Assembly: GCA_003116995.1 (NCBI GenBank)
Contig: BDSL01000001.1
Location: forward strand, 3,038,001-3,102,000
Length of the DNA: 64,000 nucleotides
Direction of reading: 5' to 3'
From: Yamagishiella unicocca
Taxonomy: Eukaryota > Chlorophyta > Chlorophyceae > Chlamydomonadales > Volvocaceae
Shown: positions 10,515-20,844 of the stretch, one piece after another
Layout: the number at the start of each line of letters is the position of its first letter
Numbering within the stretch: the first letter of the stretch is position 1
The notes under the pieces: generated by a model
Database searches by the model: none
Seen by the model: the letters and a program-made list of their open reading frames with translations, nothing else
Told to the model about the DNA's origin: nothing
Position numbers and translations under genes: made by a program

Positions 10515-13500
10515 GCGTCGGTGCCCTGCCTAGCATTCGGCCCGTCTTACTCTACGGACGTCTCTCCCCTGCCCGACCGCGACCAGGAATCACTCCGCTT
10601 TCAAAGGGATCTGCACTTCCCAATTCATTTCGCCAGCAAGCTGTGTGTCGAGCACACCTACCATGGCCACAATGGTTGCGTTAACCGCCTCGCGTGGAAC
10701 GCTGATGGCTCCCTGCTCGTTTCCGGATCCGATGACCGCCGGGTAGGTCTGTTACGTTGCATTTTCCCTAAAAGGCCTTAGGCGCCGCAAGTGACTCGAG
10801 GGCCACAGGGACGGGCAAATCGAGCGAAGTACAGGCCAAGACCGTTTCCTTGGGCCCGCATGACGCAACGTGCAGTGAGCCTATGATATTGATTGCTGGC
10901 TGAGAGGAGCACGCGATGTGGGTGGTGCGTTGCCATATGCGCAGGGTGGTGCCGTGTATCTTCAGGGCCGTGGATACGCCGGTGCTGTTAAGAGGGGTTC
11001 GAGGCCGCAGCACGCTTATGCGCGCAGCCATTACTTGTTGTGCTGCGAACGTCCGATGACGCATATCCTGTCCCCCGCAAAACTCCTACGCGGCATGTCA
11101 TGTCCCGGCGAAGTGCACCCTGCACGACCTGCGCCCTGGAGTGTGACGATCCACGAGGCTGCTCGCATGTCCGCAAACCACCCGCCAGCAGATGGCCTGG
11201 TAGGAAGCGGCACCGGGCGTCAAACAACGCGGATTCCTCTCCCCTCATGTTCGTTGAGCCACCCCACTTTAGCACCTCCTTGCCACTGACCCACATCGCG
11301 CTCCTGACCCCTCCTCCCTTCCCCTCCGCCTCCTTATTGACCCACATCGCGCTCCTGACCCCTCCTCCCTTCCCCTCCGCCTCCTTAGTGACCCACATTG
11401 CGCTCCTGACCCCTCCTCCCTTCCCCTCCGCCTCCTTAGTGACCCACATTGCGCTCCTGACCCCTCCTCCCTTCCCCTCCGCCTCCTTAGTGACCCACAT
11501 TGCGCTCCTGACCCCTCCTCCTCCGCCACCTCGGTGACCCACATCGCCCACCCGCAGGCTATCATCTGGAGCTACCCGGACGTGGACCGGCCCCCCCTGG
11601 CGCTGTCGACCGAGCACCGCGCCAACATCTTCGGCTGCCAGTTCCTGCCCTGCACCGGCGACCGGCGCATCGTGACGGGCGCCATGGACGACACCGTGCA
11701 GCTGCACGACCTGGAGGCGTCGCCCGGGGTCCTCAGTGCGGCGGCGGCAGCGGCGGCGGCGCGGGGCTCGACAGGCAGCGGCGGCGGCCGCGGTACGGGA
11801 GGGGGCGGGCATGTGATGCACCGGCGGGCGACGGCGGCAGCGAACCTGCAAGTGGTGGTGCCGCGAACCCAGGTGTTCCTGTCGCACAAGGACAGGGTCA
11901 AGGTGCGGGGGGTTACAAGGTCAAGGTCAGGGGGGGGTGCGAGGAAGACCCGTGGATGCAAGAAAAACCGTTTAGGACAGACGTTGCGGGAAAGGGGATT
12001 GCGTCGTGGGTTGGGGCCAGCGGAGTTGGGGATGAAGTGGGTCGGGAGGCGGGAGGCAGGGAGTGGGGTGAAGTGGGTCGGGGCGGAGGAGGGAGCGAGC
12101 GACACCGGGCGTATAGCCCACCCAGCGCTGCAGGCGACGTTCGGGTGATTGAAGTAACGAGGCCCAGGTATGGTGGGAGCCAGGCAATACACCGCGTAAA
12201 GCTACCAAACAGTACACACATCCTACAGCCATCTGGTGCAATGACGACACGCGGTGTGTATGGAGGGTCCCTTACAAAGGAGGAATCGCATGACCCCCGG
12301 GCCTCAGTCCCGTCTAGCAGCAACCTTGACTGCGATGCATCTCACCCCCCAACTGAGATGCATCTTACGTGAGATGCATCTCACCCCCCAACTGCGCGGC
12401 TCAGGACGTAAAAGTGGAGCCGCTCAACCCGCACAACTTCTGGTCGGGCGGTGAGGACGGCATTGTACGGCAGTACGACACTCGCGCACCCAATCAGGAC
12501 AAATGGGAGAGCCCAACGGTGCTCGTGCAGGTGCGACTGTTGGGCATTGATTTACTAGGGTGTAAGACGCGTATGGAGGCAGCAGTAAGCGGGGCAGGGC
12601 GCGGTGGCTGGACCCATCCGCCGCTGGCGATGTAAACCCAGCAAGGAGCGTGTATAGACTGGCATGGCCTGAAGCTCCTCCCTGCGCTCGCCCAATCAGG
12701 TTCGGGACGGCCACAAGACCGTGCAGGTCAAGAGCATCGACATCAACAAGGTGGGTTAGTAGCTTCAGGGAGGTTCGAGGGAAACCCGTGGATGTCCAAA
12801 AAAATCGTTTGAAACAGAAGTTTTGAGATGCATGCGGGAGAACTGGGTTGGGGATACGAAAGCCGAAGGTCGTAATATGACCTTTGGCGCCTAAGCTATA
12901 TCGGCTACGGCGAGACGAAAGGAAGCGAGCTCCAGGGAGGGAGGTGGCCAGGGAAGCCGTGGCGGGAAGTTGAGAGGAGACCCGTGGGTCGACATATAGT
13001 GAGCAGTGGCGGGAGGCGGAGTGGTGCCCCGGGTGCCAGCGATCTCTGTGCTGCACGGGGCCCAGGGTATCAGCGACACCTCTGCTGCACGGGGCCCAGT
13101 CGGAGGCAGGTCTCCGGGAGCCTTAGGCTAACGACCATGTCACATCCGAGCCACGCATTCGCTCCCGCTCCCTCCCCCGCAGGCCCACCCCCACCTCATG
13201 GCGGTCGCCGGCAGCGACCCCTACGTGAGGCTGTACGACAGGCGGAAGCTCAGCGCGGGCTGCTGGAAGCGGCGTGGCGCCACGCACGCGCTGATGGCAC
13301 TGGCGCCGCCGCACCTGCCGCTGGCGGTCCAGGCGCGGCACGGCAGGGCGCACGCGACGTACGTGTCCTTCTCCAACCGTGGTGACAAGGCAAGTGCTTC
13401 TTGCAGGCCGAGGTCGCGGCTGGGAGGTCAATCGTGTGTTAGCGCGGGTCGGGGAAGCCAGCGGATTTGAGGAGGGTGAGAGAGGAGAACCTGTGGGTCG

Positions 13501-16500
13501 GCACTGACCAGCAAACCGATTAGGAAGACGTTTGGTATACACGTTACCGGGGGGGCTGCCAATGAGGGCGCTCATCACCCTTTCGCTCCGCCCGATGAAC
13601 GCCAAGCACCCGGATTGGGGCGCCAATCTCGACGGCAATGGTGTCAAGGGGGAAGGCAGGGCGTCCGTCCGCCTTCCCTACCAGCGCCACGCCCAGGACC
13701 CCTTAGCAAACACCGCAGGTTTGCTTGCACATGTGGCTATCTTTGGCTGCTTCCAGCGTGTCTCCCTCTCCCACGCACCGCACGTCCGTGACTGCGGCTC
13801 ACGCACCGCACGTTCCGTGACTGCGGCTCACGCACCGCACGTTCCGTGACTGCGGCTCACGCACCGCACGTCCGTGACTGCGGCTGTGGCCTCTGACGAC
13901 CCGCAGCTGGTGGCGACCTATCACGGAGACCACGCCTACAGCTTCGACATCACCTCCGCCGGGGACGTGGCCGCGGTGTTTCCCCAGCCCTCTGCTGCCG
14001 CACGACCCCTACCGGGGCGGCGGGGTGTAGGCGCCAGTGGCTACGCTTCGGCCGCTGGGGCACCCGAGGCGGCGGCGGGGCCATCAGGGAGTGGGCGCGG
14101 AGGCACCAGGTACGGAAGCAGAGTCTCCTCCTCGTCCGGGGCATGAAATCGGGGGTTGGCATCGAGTAACCGATTAGGAAACGTCTTTGTGGGGTGGTGG
14201 GGCAGCTGGCGGGGAGGTGTGGGCTGCGGATGTGCACGGTTGGCTGCATATTGTGTCCACCCTGGGGCAGTTGCTGCTGCAGCACATCATCAGGGCCCCG
14301 GTGCGGCACTCGCTCGGGGCCGGGGCGCACTGCCACCCACCCTTCGTGGCACGCGCTAGCGTCTGGACAGCCATCGCAGCCCTCCAACTGAAAACCCGTA
14401 CGCTGGCCCCTCCTTCCTTTTCTCCGGGGTTTTCGTCGTGCCCTTCACGCCCCCGATGTGCAGCCGGCCCGGCCCCGTCCCGCTGCCAGCTCGGGCCGAG
14501 GAGGCCAAGGCCCGGGGCAACGCCGCCATGTTCGAGCGCAAGTGGCCCGCGGCGGTGTCCGCCTTCTCCGACGGACTCTACTTCGCGCCGGCGGCGCCAG
14601 TACTGTACGCGTTGCGCGCAGGTGCGCAGTTGCGGTGGTGCCCCGGATGCTTGGGTTCCGGAGCAGGAGATGTGCCTCGGGTTTCGGAGCAGGAGATGTG
14701 TCTTGGGCTTTGGAGCAAGAGATGTGCCTTGGGTTTCGGAGCAGGAGATGTGCCTTGGGTTTCGGAGCAGGAGACGTGCCTTGGGCAGTCGCGAGGTAGC
14801 TCCACGCTAGGCATTACTCGCTCCGCGCCGTCCCACCGTGCCTCCCCTGCCCCCCTGCCGTACGGTCATACCCGAAGAGGCGCTCCTTCGTCGAGGTTGG
14901 GTGGGCGACGCAGCCATGGCGCTGCGGGACTGCGACACGGCAGTAGCCCTGGACGCCAGCTACAGCCGCGCGTTCCTGAGCCGCATCCAGGCGCTTCAGC
15001 AGCTGCAGCAGTACCAGGTGGGTGGGTGGGTGGGTGCAGCGCCGCCTTTGGAACAATTTGCTTGGTAGACCATATTGGTTGATGAGGATACGGTATGTAA
15101 AGCGTTGCAGCGGTGTTGCGGCCATGATGGGCGGGGACATGATGGCGGGCAACACGAATTGCATGGCTTGGTGGCGGAGGGCGCGCACAGCAAGGGCATT
15201 GAGTTGCTGCGGGTTCTTCGGCCAGGGTGGTGGCTGCAGCAAGGGCGACCCGGCCATCCCTTAAGCCTGCGACGCTGTACGGCAGGATATTGGGCTCCAA
15301 ACCTTGCACCAGACGCGCCATCCTGGCGTCGTCCCTGGCCTCCCTTGTCCCTGCCCTCCTCGTCCTGGCCTCCTCGTCCCTGCCCTCCTCGTCCCTGGCC
15401 TCCCTAGTCCCTGCCCTCCTCGTCCTGGCCTCCTTGTCCCTGCCCTCCTCGTCCCTGCCCGCTGATCCCTCCCCGCTGATCCCTCCCCACGGCATTCAAC
15501 CGCAGTGCGCGCTGACGGCAGTGGACGAGTACCGCCGGCGCTTCCCGGGCCGCGCCGCCGATGACGTCTCCTCGCTGGCGTCGCAGCTGCGGGCGTCAGT
15601 GGAGGAGCGGCGGCGCACGTACGAGGCGCGCCGCCAGCAGCACGAGCGGCGGCGGGTGCAACGCGCGGTGAGGGGGTGTGAGAGGAAATCATTAGGGCGC
15701 GATGTGTGAGGGGACTCGCTGAAGGAGAGGTGGCGGGGGTGCCGCACGGAGTCGGGGCCTCTTGTCTAGGATCGGTACCGGACCGAGTACACGACCGAAT
15801 GCGTTAGATCCGTCTCCGGGCGCGTGATAACCCGCGCGCCGTTGCTGTGTTTGGTGGGAGCTACCTCTTATTGCGTTGGGACGGCACTGTGTTCTGCGCC
15901 GCCCCCTGACCCGGGGCCTTCTTTGCAGGAGGCGCTGGCACGGGCGCCCAGGCGGCTGGCCGCCTCTTCGTCGCGCGCAGTGGCGAACAGCGGCGGCGGC
16001 GCCTCCAACACCTCGCCTGCGCTCCGGAACCCAGGGCTGAGTGCGCTCCGGAACCCAGGGATGAGTGCGCCCGCGCCCGCGGAAGAGATGGGCGTCGTGC
16101 CGCCTGTGTGCAGAACCCTTTCTGCGGGGGCGGCTGGTGCGGCCACCGCCACCGCCGCCACCACCACCACCACCACCACCGCCGCCATCAATGCACTGGC
16201 GGACGCGGACGCCGTAGGCACCAGCGGTGTGTCCTCATATGGCCCCGAAGCAAGCTACCACAACGGTCGTACGGTCTTGGGCGATAACGACCCGTCAGCC
16301 GTGTCGACAGACGTGATGCAGGGCCCTCCGCTGCCCCCTTCGTGGCTTGATTCAACGGGGCGGGAAGAGGCCGCTCCGGGCGAGTCGACAGCGGCGGCGG
16401 GGGAAGCTGAGCCAGGTGGCTCAGCCGAGGATGACCGGGATGCGCCGGCAGCAATGCCCGATCTGCTTGGGGACAGGCGGACGCCTGCAGACGCGTCGGC

Positions 16501-18821
16501 AGGGGCAGCGGCGGCGCAGGAGCAGGAGCAGCATGGCAGCGCCCGGCCGGGTCCGGACCCTGGCCTGGGGCCTGAGACGCCACGTGAGGTGGAAGTAGGG
16601 CTTGAGGGCGTCTGGGAGGAGGCCGAGGAGGAGGAGGCAGCCGAGGATGCGGCCGAGGCCCGGGAGGTGGAGGAGGAGGATGAGGAGATGGGTCGGGCGA
16701 GGACGGACAGCGACGATAACAGCAGCCCCGGCGACGGCGACGGGGGCGGGGAGGAGGACCCGGACCTGGAGCTTTTCCTGCAGTAGTGAGTCGCGTCCGC
16801 GGGTTCCGCCGTCGCCCCGCTTGGGTTCGCCAGCACCGGGGGCTTGTCCCGCGGAGATGACGCTGACGCGCTCCAGGGAGGGGTGAGGGGTACGTGCGTG
16901 ATGCCGTACTGCGGGCTGACGTCACTGCGGCCCGACTTGCTAAAACTTCCTGCCACCAGAAACGCAGTGGAAAGTATGGTGTCGCGTAGCCGATGCCGGG
17001 GCGGATTGGGGCCCTCTGCCTGGGAGGTCTGAATGGTGGGGCAGATGCAACAGGGGACAGCATCGCACAATCGTGCATCCTAAGTTTTTCATGGCATCGC
17101 CCTTCTGACATGTATCGATCTGCCCCGTGTGCTGAAGGGCTCCTCGCTTCCTTTCCCCCCGTCCTCCCTTTCCTGCCTCCCTTTCCTGTCCCCCCCCTAT
17201 CTGCCTCCCCTACGTTTCTGCCTCCCCTACCATTCCTGCCTCCCCTCCCTTTCCTACCTCCCCTCCCTTTCCCCCCTCCTCTTCTACCCGTGCCAGCTAC
17301 GCGAGGGCAATTGAGCTGGCCGGTGGCGGCACCGGCGTCAATACTCCGACGAGCTCGGACCGACCCGCGGGTCCGCGGGCGAATGGCTGCACACCACGGC
17401 GCGTTCCAGGCGCCTGGGGCGGCAGTCCCGGAGGACGGCGCATGATCCAGCGCTACGTGGGGCAGTGCAACGTGCAGACTGGTAGGCTGGGGGATGTGGG
17501 GCACACACGAGTCAGCGGTCACCGTTCGCGTGACGTGGCCACGGTCCCTCTCTGCCTGGCCTTCTCAGATGCTCGTCTCTCCGTTTTATTTTTCTGTCGA
17601 ACGTCGTCCCACCCTTCTGCCGCCCTGACCCTCCTGTTGCTCCCAGACATCAAGGAGGCCACCTTCGTTGGCTCCGACGACCAGGTGGTTGCGGCCGGTA
17701 GCGACTGCGGCCGGGTGTTCTTGTACGACGCGGACAGCGGGGCTGTGCTGCGAGTGCTGGCGGCGGACGAGGACGTCGCCAACTGTGTGCAGGTGCGAGC
17801 AGCGCAGGGGCAATCAGCAGAGGAAACCGGGGGGGAGTGAGGGGAAACCGGGGGCTGGGTGGGAGGAAACCGGGGGGGATGCATGGAAAACCGTGTGCGA
17901 ACCGGGGTGCGTGTGGGAAGGGATGAGGGCAGCAGCAAGTGCGTGCGCACCAGCCCGCATCATTCTGTGTTGGTGTGGTGTGTGCGTTGGTGGCGTATGT
18001 GGTATGTGTGGCTGCAGCTGTTGGACGCGTTTGCAGAGTACGAGCCATGGGTTATAACTTCATTAGGATGCCCTATAAATGGCGGTCTGCGTCTGAAATT
18101 TCTCGAGTCCGCTCGCAGTGTTGACCGCTGCCCACTCGCCTGCCGCCGCAGTGCCATCCCACGCTGCCTTTGTTAGCTACCAGCGGCATCGAGAACGTCG
18201 TCCGCCTGTGGGGGCCAAAGGACTCGATGCCTGAGCCCGGCAGGGTTTCGAAGCTGCAGGACGAGCTGGCGTCGGTGGTGGAGCGCAACCAGGAGCGCAT
18301 GAAGGAGGGGCCCACCGTGTTCAGGTGCGCGTCCCGCCTTACCGCAGAAGGCCGCCACGAATGAGTCACTGCCGCACTGTCGCACTGGCATGTCGTGCCA
18401 TAGCCCCGTTCCCTCGCATACCGGTGAGCAAAGTCTGTAGGCCAGTCTGGGCTAGTCTAGGATTGCGCGCTATCATCACCACAGCTTCAACCTCCCTCAT
18501 CCCACCCTCCCGCCCTCCCGCCCTTCGTGCACGGGCTTTCCTTGCAAAATCCTGCCGCCCTGTCGCGCCGCCGGTTTCCTTCCGAGTTTCAACCCTCCGG
18601 CCTCGTCATGGCACACGCGCCGCAGGCCCTCCGCGCTGCAGGAAGCGCTGCAGGAGAACCCGCAGCTGTGGCACCTGCTCATGAGCCAACTGTACGGCAG
18701 GGGCATCGTGGCGGGCCGTGGTGCGCGGGCCGGGGCCGGCGACGAGGCCGCGGGTGCGGAGGAGGAGGGGGAGGAGGACGAGGACGACGCGCAGCCTGAG
18801 ATGTCGTGTCGCATGGCCTGA
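10515..18821 (+). CDS. WDTC1/ASG2-type WD40 and TPR protein, first exon not resolved
   Basis: Member of the WDTC1 (animal) / ASG2 (plant) family, DCAF substrate adaptors of CUL4-DDB1 ubiquitin ligases. Exons: 10515-10742, 11558-11902, 12405-12530, 12700-12750, 13183-13389, 13907-14109, 14464-14621, 14878-15017, 15506-15667, 15929-16782, 17297-17481, 17647-17792, 18152-18324 and 18626-18821, totalling 1058 codons. WD40 motifs: GHNGCVNRLAWNADGSLLVS, STEHRANIFGCQFLP, GGEDGIVRQYDTR, AGSDPYVRLYDRRK. A TPR stretch follows (ARAEEAKARGNAAMFERKWP, MALRDCDTAVALDASYSRAF), then a low-complexity acidic insert of about 285 residues. The second WD half contains QRYVGQCNVQTDIKEATFVG and LATSGIENVVRLW, and the C-terminus is acidic. 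No in-frame ATG lies between the TAG at 10512 and the family-conserved start, so an upstream exon is needed; the acceptor could be at 10514 or 10533. The donor at 13389 is GC. The acceptor at 17297 could instead be 17306. Confidence 0.9.
11281..11535. repeat. 51-bp minisatellite in WDTC1-like intron
   Basis: Five copies of a 51-bp unit carrying CACATYGCGCTCCTGACCCC end just upstream of the acceptor at 11557, so the array supplies much of the pyrimidine-rich tract before exon 11558-11902. Confidence 0.85.
11937..11990 (+). repeat. Dispersed intronic element, family I, partial copy
   Basis: GTGCGAGGAAGACCCGTGGA followed by AGAAAAACCGTTTAGGACAG, in WDTC1-like intron 11903-12404, sense to the gene and about 35 bp from the donor. 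Confidence 0.7.
12772..12930 (+). repeat. Dispersed intronic element, family I, long copy with palindrome
   Basis: Begins GGTTCGAGGGAAACCCGTGG, continues through the AAAAATCGTTT and GAGATGCATGCGGGAGAACT blocks and a near-palindrome (GCCGAAGGTC, 7-nt loop, GACCTTTGGC), and ends with GCGAGACGAAAGGAAGCGAG. It lies in WDTC1-like intron 12751-13182. The copy at 24385-24553 matches over this full length in reverse. Confidence 0.8.
13465..13545 (+). repeat. Dispersed intronic element, family II copy
   Basis: GAGAGGAGAACCTGTGGGTC followed by ACCGATTAGGAAGACGTTTG, in the GC-donor intron 13390-13906 of the WDTC1-like gene. A shorter relative with ACCGATTAGGAAACGTCTTT is at about 14140-14190 in the next intron. 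Confidence 0.5.
13772..13885. repeat. 29-bp tandem repeat in WDTC1-like intron
   Basis: Four copies of a roughly 29-bp unit containing CACGCACCGCACGT and CCGTGACTGCGGCT, ending about 20 bp before the acceptor at 13906. Confidence 0.8.
14655..14795. repeat. 26-bp tandem repeat in WDTC1-like intron
   Basis: About five copies of a 26-bp unit with core GGAGCAGGAGATGTGCCTTG, in intron 14622-14877 and starting about 35 bp after the donor. Confidence 0.8.
15340..15490. repeat. Irregular C/T-rich repeat in WDTC1-like intron
   Basis: Repeated CCTCGTCCCTGCCCTCCTCG blocks of variable spacing fill the 3' part of intron 15018-15505, just before the acceptor at 15505. Confidence 0.6.
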
Positions 18822-20844
18822 CGTAATGCAACGTAACGGCGGCGTCTGAAGGAGGGGAGCGACAGGACCGGAAGATAAAACCTGTGGGTTGCGGGCTTTT
18901 CTAGTCATGCGGGGGCGCGGACGGAGGGTGTCCGTGTTTTTGCAGCCGTCCTGCGAGGGCTGCCTGCAGCAAACGCGGCATTGTGCAGGCCCGGCATGTG
19001 CTTGCAGTTTCGCCTCGGAGGTTGCCATTGCCGAGATGCATATGGGGCGCCGTACAGTGATCTCGAGATGATCGCGGACTGAGCAGGATGTCGGCTGTCA
19101 GGCCTCATGTGCACGTCTAGCAGAGCTCCCCGGGGACAGGGGCGTAGCTGTCATGTGCAGCTCGTGGTTCGGGAATTTGTGGTTCATGCATGGCCCATGG
19201 ATCTGCACCGGGTCTAATGCCGTCATATGCACATGACACAGCGAGGGGGGGGGGTGGAAGTGGAGCCACATGGGATCTGGTTTTGCGTACTCCACACTTG
19301 TCCGCAGCTATCTACAGAGCTAACAGGGCTGTTGGTCGCATTGCCCTTGTACCTAGCCACAATTGGCGGCTTTAGTAACGCCGCCCAGAGCTGTCACATA
19401 CCACTTTTCCTTTCAGCGCGGCATTTGCTCCACGACGCCTAAACTACGGAGCATGAAAATGCTTTCGTCGCCGTTGTTTGTGGCGGTTCTTCTACCTTTT
19501 CCTCGACCACGGACGGCGGGCCAGCCACGCTGGCGGCAAAGGCGTGTGCACCTGCGGCGACGCTCCTGTGCCCTACCGGTATATGTGTTGCGACCATCTC
19601 AACGTCGATAGCCGGCGGCAAGCACGTAGCCTGTGAGAAGCGACACTGATGGACGACACTGATGGAGGCTGGTTTGGTTTGCTTCGGGGGCAGGACGGGG
19701 CGAAAGGATAGCAGGCAGGCAGATAGTGGGCCTATTTCAGGATGGGTCGTACCACCGCAGTAGGAGGCGCTGGCTTGTACTTTTGAGATCTGAGGTGCGG
19801 CCTGCGGAGCGCGACGTAGCGCGTTGGTTACAGGCCGGGTACATGGTCATACGCGTTGCCACAAAGGCGCCCGCTTTGCGCCGTATCTTCCCGTGGATTC
19901 CCCTACAGCTAAGCAAATGCCGAAAACCGCGTTCATGGCATCGGCCCTTCGGCCGTGGAAACCGTAATAATAAGGAAACATGTGTCATAACTTGGAACCA
20001 GGAGTCGAATCACAGGAGCCATGTCTGCTGGTCCTCCATAACGGGCCGTATGAAGGCGATAGGCGCACCCTATTCGTCACAGTGGATATGACAGGTCCAA
20101 CCACCGCAACGGCTACATCATAAAACTGGCATACATATACCTGGCCCGTAACTGGCGCGGCTAAAGAGGAACACGGGCTCGCCGCATAGTTCAGGTCAAT
20201 AATATCCGGCGGCGCGCACCGCCGGAGGATCAACAAAAGAAGCCCAGGCATTAGTAATGACACATGATGACGCATGGCGCACAACCGAACTTCATCCCGT
20301 GCCATGCCAAATCCAGCACCCAGCAGCTGCCAGCACACACTTATTCAGCAGCATAATTGCAATTTAGCAACATAATCGCGATGAATGCCCGGATCAGCGG
20401 CGGAAATCGCAGCTTAAAAGCATGTGTCTTGTTCGCCACCATCCGACACAACGTTCGCACCCATTTGCGGCAGTGTCAAATGACAGGTTACTCAGCATTC
20501 ACCGTTTGCTCTTATGGAGCATGAAGAACTCACATCGTGACATCTGCGGCGCCTTGGAGCACGGCCCCATGCGTCTCAACCTCGGGGGTGACGCGCACAA
20601 CCGCGATGGCGGGAGATGTCGAAACACACACCGCCAAACGCCCAATTACACATCATTGCCATTGTCTTCAGTGCCGTATTGACCCTCCCGCCCCCCAAAA
20701 GCAACTCCAATCGACAAACCATGAATCCAAAGTCCAGAAACAAATCCTTCGTGATCGGGTCTCTTTGGCATCCAGTCCCAACGAATCATTTGCTCTCTCG
20801 GCACCCAGGCTCCAGGACCGAAATGAGTCTCCCAGCCAGCAAAA
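18822..20844. other. Convergent intergenic region
   Basis: About 2 kb between the stop of the WDTC1-like gene and the end of the receptor kinase, which face each other. It should contain both 3' untranslated regions. I see no convincing ORF, RNA gene or tandem array. TTACA at 20646-20650, read as TGTAA on the minus strand about 195 bp after the kinase stop, fits the green-algal polyadenylation signal. Confidence 0.5.
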
